From NCBI GenBank assembly GCA_903929885.1, contig CAIYWI010000118.1, positions 19,518-83,517 of the forward strand: a stretch of 64,000 bases of DNA, given 5' to 3'. Of the stretch, positions 25,413 through 33,884 are shown piece after piece (position 1 is the first letter of the stretch; each line of letters begins with the position of its first letter). The DNA is from an uncultured Phycisphaerales bacterium (lineage in GTDB: Bacteria; Planctomycetota; Phycisphaerae; Phycisphaerales; UBA1924). Position numbers and translations under genes: made by a program. The notes beneath the pieces are model-generated. The model did no database searches, was not told the origin of the DNA, and saw only the letters and a program-made list of their open reading frames with translations.

Positions 25413-28400
25413 TCAATCGGAACCGAGCAGGGCGTCCACTTCCTTCGCCCAACCATTCACTTCCCGTTGCGTGGACCAGGATCGCATGCCGGCGAGCGTG
25501 CGGAACTTCGCGGCTGCCTCCACCGCCAGTTCCCGTTGGCCGAGATGCCAACGCGCCATCGCGATGAACGCCCAATCGGCGGGCCGCTCGCCTCGGCCGC
25601 TCTTGCGGGAGAGCGCGTCGGATCGTTCCAGCGCTTCGAGGGCCTGCACATGCCTGCCCATGCGGAAGAGGGCGACGCCGACCGTGTTGAGGTAGTCGGG
25701 TTGGTCGCCGCTGAACACCAGCAGTCGTTCCGCCTGTGCCGCGATGTCGGCGATTCCGGTCGCGCCCGCGACAGGGGTCGCCACTTTCGACCACAGCGAT
25801 CGATTGAGCGATGTCGCTTCGGCGGCCAGCGCCCTGGTCACGATCAGGTACGCTCGCCGCTCATCCGCGGCCATCGATGCGTCCGCCATGGCGCCCGCTC
25901 GCAACCCCTTGATGCTCTCGCCCGCGACAAGCCTCGCGTGCACGCGTTCGCGAACGCTCGCTTCGATCTTCCTGGCGGCATCGATGGCCGGGAACCGCTC
26001 GCGATACGGCACGCTGTCCCACACCCGCGCCGTCAGATCCCACGACGCCGTCACCACGCGCGTCCCGTCGGCGCTGAACTCGGCAGACTGCAACTCGCTG
26101 TTGTGCCCGCGCAGGATCGCCACTTCCCTCCCGCTCGACGCCTCCCATACCCGCGCGGTGCCGTCCCGCGATGCCGTCAGCACACGCGTCCCGTCGGGGC
26201 TGAACGCGACCGACAGCACGACGCCCTCGTGCCCGCGCAACACCGCCTCCTGCTTGCCGCTCGACGCGTCCCACACCCGCGCGATCCCGTTCCACGACCC
26301 CGTCGCCAGCCGCGTCCCGTCGGGACTGAACGCGGCGGAATCGACCCCGCCTTCATGTCCGCGGAGCGCCGCCACTTCCCTGCCGCTCGACGCGTCCCAC
26401 ACCCGCACGGACCCATCCCACGACGCCGTCACCACGCGCGTGCCGTCGGGGTTGAACAAGGCGGACTGCACGCCATCCTCGTGCCCGCGGAGGATCGTCA
26501 CCTGCTTGCCGCTCGACGCGTCCCACACCCGCGCGGTCTTGTCCAACGACGCCGTCACCAACCGCGTCCCGTCGGGGCTGAACGCCGCGGACTCCACGCC
26601 GTCCTCATGCCCGCGCAGGACCAGCACCTCCCTGCCGCCCAACGCGTCCCACACCCGGGCGGTCTTGTCGGACGACGCCGTCACCAACCGCGTCCCGTCG
26701 GGGCTGAACGCCGCGGACTCCACGCCGTTTTCATGCCCGCGCAGGACCACCACCTCCCTGCCGCTCGACGCATCCCACACCCTCGCGGTCTTGTCCCACG
26801 ACGCCGTCGCCAACCACGTGCCGTCAGGGCTGAACGCCGCGGCTTGCACGGCGAACTCGTGCCCCCGCAGCACCACCGCCCCCTCCGTGCCGCTCGACAC
26901 GTCCCACACCCGCGCAACCTTGTCCAACGCCGCCGTCACCACGCGCGTCCCGTCGGGGCTGAACGACGCGGACTCCACGCCGCCCTCATGACCGCGCAGG
27001 ACCACCACCTCCCTGCCGCTCGACGCATCCCACACCCGCGCGGTCTTGTCCGTCGACGCCGTCACCACGCGCGACCCGTCGGGACTGAACGCCGCGGTTT
27101 GCACGGCGAACCCATGCCCCCGCAGCGTGGCCATCTCCTTGCCGCTCGACGCGTCCCACAGCCGCGCGGTCTTGTCCGTCGACGCCGTCACGATGCGGGT
27201 CCCGTCAGGACTGAACGCCGCGGCCTGCACGGCGGACCCGTGCCCCCGGAGCACCGCTTCCTGCTTGCCGCTCGAGGCGTCCCACACCCGCGCGGTGGAG
27301 TCGAACGACGCCGTCACCACGCGCGTCCCGTCAGGACTGAATGCCGCGGCCTGCACGACGGTCGCATGCCCTCGCAGGATCGCCACCTCCGCGCCGCTCG
27401 ACGCGTCCCACACCCGCGCGGTCGCGTCGAATGACACCGTCACCACGCGCGTCCCGTCAGGGCTGAACGCCGCGGACCGCAGATTGCTCTCGTGCCCGCG
27501 CAGGACCGCCACCTCCCTGCCGCTCGACGCATCCCACACCCGCGCGGTCTTGTCGGTCGACGCCGTCACCACGCGTGTCCCGTCAGGGCTGAACGCCGCG
27601 GACCCCACGTTGTTCTCATGCCCTCGCAGGACCGCCACCTCCCTGCCGCTCGACACGTCCCACACCCGCGCGGTCGCGTCGGCCGACGCCGTCACCACAC
27701 GCGTCCCGTCCGGGCTGAACGCCGCGGACTCCAGGCCGTTCTCATGCCCTCGCAGGACCGCCACCTCCCTGCCGCTCGGAGCGTCCCACACCCGCGCGGT
27801 CTTGTCCCACGACGCCGTCAGCACGCGCGTTCCGTCCGGGCTGAACGCGGCGGCGAGGACCTCGGACTCATGCCCCCGCAGGACCGAGAGACTGCCGTCC
27901 GACCGGACATTCAGCCATTTCCATTCCCAGCCGCCCCGCAGCCGCGGCGGGCACGCATCGAGGCGCGACCGCACCCGCGCCGATTCGTTGGCGGCGAGCG
28001 ACGCGTCGGCGGCGATCAAGTTGGCGATGTACGCCTCGAACTCCGCGGCTTGGCGCGCCTGGTCGGCCCGCTGTCGTTCCGCCACCGCTTCGGCCGCGTT
28101 CTCGTTGGCCCGCCTGGTGGCTTCATTGGCCTTGTCGCGCTCGTCCTGAATCACCGCCTTCGCCGCGGCCTCGTCCTGCGCCTTCTTGATGGCCGTCCCG
28201 AACCCCACCGCCAACGCCACCATCACCGCGACCATGGCCGCCACAGGCCCCTTGTACCTTTTCAGCGCCTTCTTGAGCCGATACGTCGCACGCTCCGGCC
28301 CGGCTTCCAGCGGCTCACCCTTGAGGTACCGTCGCAGGTCCTGCGCCAAGTGACCCGGCGTTTCGTACCGCTCGCCGCGATCCTTTCGCAGCGCCTTCAT

Positions 28401-29366
28401 GGGGATCCACTCGAGTTCCTTGCGCAACTCCCTGGCGATGCGGTCCCGCTCGGCCTGTCTCGCCTTCGCGATCGCGTGCGCCGTCCGGGCGTCGACCGTG
28501 CCGAGCTTGGCGCTCGGCTTGGGCGGATCCACCTCGCGGATGATCCGCTGGATCTCCCCATACCCCGCGCTGCGGAGCGTCTCGGTGTCGAAGGGCAACA
28601 ACCCGCTCAGCAGTTCATAGAGCACGACGCCCAGCGAGTAGACGTCCGTCCGGGCGTCGACGTCGATGGCGCCCATCTCCGCCTGCTCGGGGCTCATGTA
28701 CTCGGGCGTGCCGATGATCTGCCCTCGCTCCGTGAAGATCGTCTTGTCGGTCAGCGTGTGGCTCACGGCCTTGGCCACGCCGAAGTCGATCACCTTCACG
28801 AGCAGGCCCTTGCTCGTGACCCCGTCGTCGCTCGCGTCGCTTCCCACCGAGGCCACCAGGATGTTGCTGGGCTTGAGGTCGCGGTGGATGATCCCCTTGA
28901 GGTGCGCGTGCTGCACCGCCTCGCACACCGGAATGAAGAGTTCCAGCCGCTCGCGCAGACCCATGGTGTGCCGATCGGCCAAGGTCGTGATCGGCTCACC
29001 CTTCACGTGCTCCATGACGAAGTAGGGCCGGCCCAGGCGCGTCACGCCCCCGTCGAGCACTCTGGCGACGTTGGGGTGATCCATCACCGCCAAGGCCTGG
29101 CGCTCCTGCTCGAAGCGGGCCACCACGGCCTTGGAGTCCATCCCCGGCTTGATGATCTTGAGCGCCACGCGCTGCACCATCGGCGCGCGACGCTCGGCCA
29201 GCCACACCACGCCAAAGCCGCCCTCGCCGATGAGCTCCAGGAGCTTGAACGGGCCGATCCAATCCCCCGGCCGCTCGCCGCCGACCGCCGAAAAAGCCAC
29301 ATCGCCGCCGCGGGCGGCGTCAGGATCGGGGGTGGGCAAGTCGCCGAATGCTGTCCCCTCGGACAT
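25413..29366 (-). CDS. Hanks-type Ser/Thr kinase with transmembrane helix and 15 WD40 repeats
   Basis: A 1317-residue membrane receptor-like kinase. Kinase domain about 40-340: Gly loop GEGGFG (47-52), K70, HRDLKPSN (161-168), DFG (194-196) and SPE (225-227) are all intact, so it should be active. A membrane helix GPVAAMVAVMVALAVGFGTA follows at about 375-395, then a coiled coil rich in Ala/Arg. Fifteen WD40 units of 42 residues (pattern VLRGHE ... AAFSPDGTRVVTAS ... ARVWDASSGRE) come next, with a helical, TPR-like C-terminus. The repeat DNA unit is 126 bp and nearly identical between copies. It sits inside the phage head module between portal and scaffold genes, flanked by module A copies. 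Planctomycetes carry many such kinases; ligand unknown. Confidence 0.95.
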   Translation of the reverse strand: MSEGTAFGDLPTPDPDAARGGDVAFSAVGGERPGDWIGPFKLLELIGEGGFGVVWLAERRAPMVQRVALKIIKPGMDSKAVVARFEQERQALAVMDHPNVARVLDGGVTRLGRPYFVMEHVKGEPITTLADRHTMGLRERLELFIPVCEAVQHAHLKGIIHRDLKPSNILVASVGSDASDDGVTSKGLLVKVIDFGVAKAVSHTLTDKTIFTERGQIIGTPEYMSPEQAEMGAIDVDARTDVYSLGVVLYELLSGLLPFDTETLRSAGYGEIQRIIREVDPPKPSAKLGTVDARTAHAIAKARQAERDRIARELRKELEWIPMKALRKDRGERYETPGHLAQDLRRYLKGEPLEAGPERATYRLKKALKRYKGPVAAMVAVMVALAVGFGTAIKKAQDEAAAKAVIQDERDKANEATRRANENAAEAVAERQRADQARQAAEFEAYIANLIAADASLAANESARVRSRLDACPPRLRGGWEWKWLNVRSDGSLSVLRGHESEVLAAAFSPDGTRVLTASWDKTARVWDAPSGREVAVLRGHENGLESAAFSPDGTRVVTASADATARVWDVSSGREVAVLRGHENNVGSAAFSPDGTRVVTASTDKTARVWDASSGREVAVLRGHESNLRSAAFSPDGTRVVTVSFDATARVWDASSGAEVAILRGHATVVQAAAFSPDGTRVVTASFDSTARVWDASSGKQEAVLRGHGSAVQAAAFSPDGTRIVTASTDKTARLWDASSGKEMATLRGHGFAVQTAAFSPDGSRVVTASTDKTARVWDASSGREVVVLRGHEGGVESASFSPDGTRVVTAALDKVARVWDVSSGTEGAVVLRGHEFAVQAAAFSPDGTWLATASWDKTARVWDASSGREVVVLRGHENGVESAAFSPDGTRLVTASSDKTARVWDALGGREVLVLRGHEDGVESAAFSPDGTRLVTASLDKTARVWDASSGKQVTILRGHEDGVQSALFNPDGTRVVTASWDGSVRVWDASSGREVAALRGHEGGVDSAAFSPDGTRLATGSWNGIARVWDASSGKQEAVLRGHEGVVLSVAFSPDGTRVLTASRDGTARVWEASSGREVAILRGHNSELQSAEFSADGTRVVTASWDLTARVWDSVPYRERFPAIDAARKIEASVRERVHARLVAGESIKGLRAGAMADASMAADERRAYLIVTRALAAEATSLNRSLWSKVATPVAGATGIADIAAQAERLLVFSGDQPDYLNTVGVALFRMGRHVQALEALERSDALSRKSGRGERPADWAFIAMARWHLGQRELAVEAAAKFRTLAGMRSWSTQREVNGWAKEVDALLGSD

Positions 29367-29420
29367 GAGGGAGTGTAACCGCCCGCGGAGATCGAAGGAT
29401 GCGGATGATGGCCGTCATGA

Positions 29421-29530
29421 ACACGCACGAAGCCCCACGCCCGTGCAACGCACGCCGCCCGGAGGACGGCCGACCGTTGCCACGGGTGGCCACACCCGCG
29501 CGGCGGGTGAGCGGAACCCGTGGAAGGGCC
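29421..29530 (+). repeat. Module A structured repeat, copy A3
   Basis: Outer stem CCACGGGT/ACCCGTGG is perfectly paired. Compared with A4 (CCACGAGT/ACTCGTGG), an A-T pair has become G-C on both sides, a compensatory change. It lies between the kinase start and the portal stop codon. Confidence 0.8.
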
Positions 29531-29537
29531 ATGGCCA

Positions 29538-30962
29538 TCACCCCCGCGGCGTCATCACGCTCGCGCCCTCGCCGGGCGCGTAGCCCAACTCCTCGAGAAT
29601 CCGCTCCGGCGGCACGCCCAGCCGCGCCTTGGACTCCGCCGCCTGCATCCGCTCTCGCACATCGTCGGGCAGCGGATCCTCCCACGTCAGTCGCACGCGA
29701 CGATCGCGCTCCTGGGTCGCCAGGACGCCCGCATGATGCAGGCAGGCAAGCACCAGCTCGCACATCCGCGCAATGCCCCCGCCGTACGTCACCCGCTTGC
29801 GCGCCGTCTTGCTCAGCGCGGCCATGAGCGTGATCCGCAGCGCGTTGGCGCTCGAGAGATTGCCGATCTTGGCCTGCACCACGCCGCTGGCCAGCGGCGG
29901 AATCCCGCTGATCTTGTCGAGCGCCTCGCGCACCTCGCGGATGTGCTGATCCTCGCTGGGGCTCGATGCGTCGCCCCCGAACTCCTCCACCGAGGCGTTG
30001 ACGTTGTCCGTGCTCCAGATCTGCCCGGGCCCCACCCTCGCATGCTCGAACCCGCGGATGCCCTTAGCCAGGTACATCCTGAAACTCTGGAGCGTCACCC
30101 GGTGCGCGCGGTCCGACAGGCGCGTGTTGAGTTCGTCCTGGAGCGGAATCAGGGGCTCCACCTCCCCCTGCCCCGAATACTCGAAGGGCTGCGCGATGTT
30201 CTGCACGTGCACCACCGGCACCCGACCGCCGTGCCATCGCAGCGGTTCCTCCCAGGCCACGCGACCATGATCCAGCCCCGCCCACGACCGCGGGCCGATC
30301 ACCTCCAGCCCGTCGCCCCGCGCGTGACGCAGCACGTACCCCAGCAGTACGCGGTAGTCGCGCGGATCCGTGATCGGCACGCCACGCCGCGGCTCCACCA
30401 CGTCGATCCTCAGATGCTCGGCCGCCGCCGCCACCACCGACTCGTCGTCGTTCGCCCCCACGCGATCGAGCCCCGGCGCCGCCCGCAACGCCAGATCGGC
30501 GTGCCCGTGCACGTGCCCCAACAACGCGACATCCTGCAGCAACGCGATCCCGCCCGACGCCGTCCACACCGCCTCGAGCACCCGCTCGATCAACGCGGCG
30601 TGCGTCGGATCCCCGGCCTCGCTCCGAATCGACACCGGCTTGCCGAACATGAAGTCCACCATCGCCTGCACGCGCCAGCCGATGTCGTTCTCGATCACCA
30701 CCTCCCGTCGCTCCGCGTCGGCCCTCCCATCCGCCATTCCCGTCGTCCGCGGCGGCAACCCCGCTTCCTGCGCCAACCGGTACCATCGACCCCCTCGGAC
30801 CGCCCCGTCTCGCGACGCGCCCATCGGGTTGCGGTAGTAACTCCAATACCGCTCGTGACGGGGCAGTCTGGCTTCGACGAAGTCGCCGACAAGGTCGTGG
30901 ATCTCCTGAACCGAGAGGCCGGTGCCGGCCACTCCCTGTTGGTGCAAGGCACGCGTGGGCAT
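29538..30962 (-). CDS. Phage portal protein (SPP1 gp6-like)
   Basis: Portal proteins form the dodecameric DNA channel at one capsid vertex. ATG 30962 follows AAGGAG (30971-30976) at ideal spacing; the upstream frame is not coding. The 474-residue product shows portal features: an N-terminal helix with LPRHERYWSYYRNPM, VVIENDIGWRVQAMVDFMFG, VPVVHVQNIAQPFEYSGQGE, LIPLQDELNTRLSDRAHRVT, and the C-terminal ISGIPPLASGVVQAKIGNLS before a helical crown-like end. No terminase gene precedes it; the next gene upstream, on the opposite strand, is a response regulator. It heads the head module. Confidence 0.88.
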   Translation of the reverse strand: MPTRALHQQGVAGTGLSVQEIHDLVGDFVEARLPRHERYWSYYRNPMGASRDGAVRGGRWYRLAQEAGLPPRTTGMADGRADAERREVVIENDIGWRVQAMVDFMFGKPVSIRSEAGDPTHAALIERVLEAVWTASGGIALLQDVALLGHVHGHADLALRAAPGLDRVGANDDESVVAAAAEHLRIDVVEPRRGVPITDPRDYRVLLGYVLRHARGDGLEVIGPRSWAGLDHGRVAWEEPLRWHGGRVPVVHVQNIAQPFEYSGQGEVEPLIPLQDELNTRLSDRAHRVTLQSFRMYLAKGIRGFEHARVGPGQIWSTDNVNASVEEFGGDASSPSEDQHIREVREALDKISGIPPLASGVVQAKIGNLSSANALRITLMAALSKTARKRVTYGGGIARMCELVLACLHHAGVLATQERDRRVRLTWEDPLPDDVRERMQAAESKARLGVPPERILEELGYAPGEGASVMTPRG

Positions 30963-31121
30963 GGATGTGCTCCTTTCACCCTTCCACCGGGCGGACCCCC
31001 ATGCGCCGACCCGGATGGGTTCGGTCGCGACACGGCCCTGACGCCTCAACCCCATCGCCCGCCGCGGCTTGGGGAAAATCCGCGTGGTGTCGCCCCGGCA
31101 GACCCTCACCTACGGTTCCGC

Positions 31122-31589
31122 ATGGCTTCCGACGCCGCCGGCCCGAACGTGATGGACATCTCGAAATGCAACGTCCTGCTCGTTGACGACAACGAGCAGA
31201 ACCTCGAACTGCTCCTGGCCTACCTCGAGGACCTCGGTTGCACCCTGCGCACCGCCAAAGATGGCATCGAAGCCCTCGAGCAAGTCAAGCAGCAGGCCCC
31301 CGACCTCATCCTGCTCGACGTGATGATGCCCCGCATGAGCGGCTTTCAGGTCTGCTCCAAGATCAAGAAGGATCCGATCACGGCTGAGATCCCCATCGTC
31401 ATGGTCACCGCCCTCAACGAAGTCTCCGACGTCGAACGAGCCGTCGAGTCAGGGGCCGATGACTTCCTCACCAAGCCCGTCAATCGGGTCGAACTCGCCA
31501 CCCGCGTCCGCAGCCTCCTTCGCGTCAGCATGCTCCAACAGCAGCTCCGCAAGACCATGGCCGAACTCCGCAAGGCTCAGGGGGGCTGA
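31122..31589 (+). CDS. Single-domain CheY-like response regulator
   Basis: A 155-residue receiver with no output domain. The acidic pocket is D22-D23 (LLVDDNEQN), the phospho-acceptor D66 (LILLDVMMPRMSG), the Thr in VMVTA and the Lys in LTKPVNR. A C-terminal helix (MLQQQLRKTMAELRKAQGG) extends it. ATG 31122 is the first start of the receiver; ATG 31152 is possible. No histidine kinase is adjacent. It stands between the divergent portal gene and the dnaN promoter region, so its partner is unknown. Confidence 0.92.
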   Translation: MASDAAGPNVMDISKCNVLLVDDNEQNLELLLAYLEDLGCTLRTAKDGIEALEQVKQQAPDLILLDVMMPRMSGFQVCSKIKKDPITAEIPIVMVTALNEVSDVERAVESGADDFLTKPVNRVELATRVRSLLRVSMLQQQLRKTMAELRKAQGG

Positions 31590-31610
31590 GGCAGACGCTC
31601 TGGACACCGG

Positions 31611-31654
31611 TTCTCCACACTGCCCGCCGCCGTTTGTGCACAAAGTGTGGATAA
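31611..31654. promoter_or_regulatory. Cluster of DnaA-box-like sites upstream of dnaN
   Basis: TTCTCCACA (31611-31619, one mismatch to TTATCCACA), TTGTGCACA (31634-31642, inside the palindrome TTTGTGCACAAA) and TGTGGATAA (31646-31654, an exact reverse-complement box). Three sites within 44 bp, about 105 bp before dnaN, suggest DnaA binding for dnaN control or an origin. Confidence 0.65.
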
Positions 31655-31759
31655 CACCCTCACAACGGGTGGTGGTGTGACCACGGCCCGACGCCATGGC
31701 TGGTACACTTGGCGTCCGGAGGGGGTTGGGATTTTTCCATTACGAAGGAAGACGCGACC

Positions 31760-32932
31760 ATGAAGGTGATCGTCGATCGAGCGGCGTTGATGAACGCGGT
31801 GAACCTGGCGAGCGGGGCGGTGGCCGCACGCACGCCCAAGCCGCAGTTGACCTGCATCAAGCTGACGGCCGTCAAGGGTGACGGCGGCAACGAGTTGATC
31901 CTCGAGGCCACCGACGCGGAGATCGCCATGCGTCTTTCGATCTCGCAGGTGGACGTGAGCAGGCCGGGTTCGGTGCTGATCCCCGCCGATCGCTTCCGCG
32001 GCATCGTCGCCGGCGAGGAGAACGAGCCCACGCTGAGCATCGAGACCGACGGCGACGTCTGCGTCATCAAGGGCTCGGACGCCAACTTCCGCATCAACGG
32101 CTACCCCGCCACCGACTTCCCGCCGATTCCCAACTTCGACGACGTGGTCGCCGGTCGCGGCACCTCGGCGGCCAAGGCCACGCTGACCCACCCCGCCGGC
32201 TCGCTGTCGCAACTCGTCTCCCGCACGCTCTTTGCCACCGCCCGCGAAACCTCGCGCTACGCCATCAACGGCGTGCTGATGAAGCGCGACGGCAAGCGGC
32301 TCGAGATGGTCGCCACCGACGGTCGCCGCCTGGCCGTGGCCCGTGCCGCCCTCTCGGCCTCCGACAAGGACCAGAAGGCGGTGCAGTGCATCATTCCGAG
32401 CAAGGCGCTCAACATGATGCAGCGGCTCGTGCAGGAGAACGACGAGGCGGTGCAGGTGGCGATCACCGACAACCAGATTCTCTTCAGCTTCGGCACCGCC
32501 GCCAACCCCGGCCGCGCCGTGCTGGTGAGCAACCTCGTCGACGGCACCTTCCCCTCCTATGAGGACGTCATTCCCAAGGACTGCGACAAGAAGGTCACCT
32601 TCGATCGCGACGTCATCATCTCCGCCGTCCGCCGCGCCGCCCTGCTCACCAACGAGGAATCTCGCGGCGTGCGTCTGGCCTTCAAGGCCAAGGACAAGCA
32701 ACTCGAACTCACCAGCCGCGCCCCCGAGGCCGGCGAAGCCAAGATCCAGGTCGATCTCAAGGACTACGCCGGCGAGGACGTGGAGATCGGCTTCAACCCC
32801 GGCTTCATCACCGACGCCCTCAAGGTGATGACCGAGCCGCAGGTCATGATGGAGCTCAAGGCCGGCACCAAGCCCGGGCTCATCAAGAGCGGCACCGACT
32901 TCCTGTACGTCGTGATGCCCGTGAACATCTGA
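31760..32932 (+). CDS. dnaN: DNA polymerase III beta subunit (sliding clamp)
   Basis: The ring-shaped clamp that gives DNA polymerase III processivity. ATG 31760 opens MKVIVDRAALMNAVNLASGA and gives 390 residues, close to the family norm; the longer frame from 31709 has no SD. Three tandem clamp domains can be followed: RPGSVLIPADRFRGIVAG in domain 1, SRYAINGVLMKRDGKRLEMV with ATDGRRLAVA in domain 2, and the C-terminal FNPGFITDALKVM ... GTDFLYVVMPVNI ending, where the hydrophobic cleft forms. It is preceded by DnaA-box-like sites; dnaA and recF are not adjacent. ruvC follows after 31 bp. Confidence 0.96.
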   Translation: MKVIVDRAALMNAVNLASGAVAARTPKPQLTCIKLTAVKGDGGNELILEATDAEIAMRLSISQVDVSRPGSVLIPADRFRGIVAGEENEPTLSIETDGDVCVIKGSDANFRINGYPATDFPPIPNFDDVVAGRGTSAAKATLTHPAGSLSQLVSRTLFATARETSRYAINGVLMKRDGKRLEMVATDGRRLAVARAALSASDKDQKAVQCIIPSKALNMMQRLVQENDEAVQVAITDNQILFSFGTAANPGRAVLVSNLVDGTFPSYEDVIPKDCDKKVTFDRDVIISAVRRAALLTNEESRGVRLAFKAKDKQLELTSRAPEAGEAKIQVDLKDYAGEDVEIGFNPGFITDALKVMTEPQVMMELKAGTKPGLIKSGTDFLYVVMPVNI

Positions 32933-32963
32933 TTGGCGGCCGCGGCACGGCCGGAGCGTTGCG

Positions 32964-33461
32964 TTGCGCGTGCTTGGCATCGATCCCGGCTTGAGACTGA
33001 CGGGCTACGCCCTCGTGGACGCCTCTCGCGACCGACTCACGCTGGTGGAGGCGGGCGTCTTTCGCGTCACCAAGGGCGCGGGAAGCACGGCACTCTCGGT
33101 CTCGGCGCGGCTGGAAGAGCTCGACAGCGACTTTCGCGCCGCCCTCAAGCGACTGCAGCCGCGGGTGATCGCCATCGAGGAGATCTTCGCGCACTACAAG
33201 CATCCGGCCACGGCCATCGTGATGGGACACGCCCGGGGCGTGTTGCTGCTGGCGGTGCAGCAGGCGGCCATCGAGTTGGTCGAACTCAAGCCCACGGCGG
33301 TCAAGAAGTGCGTCACGGGCAACGGGCATGCCGCCAAGGAGCAGATGCAACGGGCCGTGCAGGCGTATTTCTCGCTGGCCGAGCCGCCCGACCCCCCGGA
33401 CGTGGCCGACGCCATCGCCATCGCCATGTGTGCCGCCCAGCGGCATGGCGCGTTGGCCTGA
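32964..33461 (+). CDS. ruvC: Holliday junction endonuclease RuvC
   Basis: RuvC resolves Holliday junctions with RuvAB. The 165-residue product has GIDPG (D7), VIAIEEIFAHYKHP (Glu at 72/73), VKKCVTGNGHAAKEQM, and the C-terminal PPDVADAIAIAM with two acidic ligands. The start is TTG 32964: GGAG at 32953-32956 is 7 nt before it, whereas the in-frame GTG at 32970 would be 13 nt away. It lies between dnaN and the dehydratase gene; ruvA and ruvB are not present here. Confidence 0.95.
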   Translation: MRVLGIDPGLRLTGYALVDASRDRLTLVEAGVFRVTKGAGSTALSVSARLEELDSDFRAALKRLQPRVIAIEEIFAHYKHPATAIVMGHARGVLLLAVQQAAIELVELKPTAVKKCVTGNGHAAKEQMQRAVQAYFSLAEPPDPPDVADAIAIAMCAAQRHGALA

Positions 33462-33509
33462 ACGATCCCGCCATGCGCCGCCCTTGGGGGCCCACTACAC
33501 TTTGCCACC

Positions 33510-33884
33510 ATGGCCGACGCTTCCGTGCCCCCGAAGCTCAGCGAGTCGCAGATCGAGGAACTGCTCAAGGGTCTTCCCGAGTGGTCGCTGGTGGGTGAAG
33601 CCATTCAGCGCACGTTCCAATACCGCGACTTCGTGAACGCGATGAAGTTCGTCAACGCCGTGGCTCAGCAGGCCGAGGCGGTGCAGCATCACCCTGACAT
33701 TCTCATCAGGTACAGCCGCGTGACGCTCACGCTGGCGACCCACGACGCGAGCGGGATCACGGAGAAGGACTTCGCGCTCGCCCGCTTCAGCGACGCGGCG
33801 GCGGCGGGGTTCGAAGGTCCCAAGCCGCCGGCCCCCAAGCCGACCAAGCCCAAAATCGCCAAGTCGCCCAAGGCCGGGTCGTGA
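33510..33884 (+). CDS. Pterin-4a-carbinolamine dehydratase
   Basis: The enzyme dehydrates 4a-hydroxytetrahydropterin. It is usually linked to aromatic amino-acid hydroxylases but often occurs alone. The 124-residue product has the family core LPEWSLVGEAIQRTFQYRDF, AEAVQHHPDILIRYSRVTLT and ATHDASGITEKDFALA, with the paired His and the Asp in place. The last 25 residues are a Pro/Lys tail (PPAPKPTKPKIAKSPKAGS) not usual for the family. Its TGA overlaps the GTG of lpxC in a GTGA. Confidence 0.93.
   Translation: MADASVPPKLSESQIEELLKGLPEWSLVGEAIQRTFQYRDFVNAMKFVNAVAQQAEAVQHHPDILIRYSRVTLTLATHDASGITEKDFALARFSDAAAAGFEGPKPPAPKPTKPKIAKSPKAGS

Noticed and set aside
25467..27434. Repetitive plus-strand frame
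   Set aside because: Antisense to the WD40 repeats; its periodicity is only that of the real gene.
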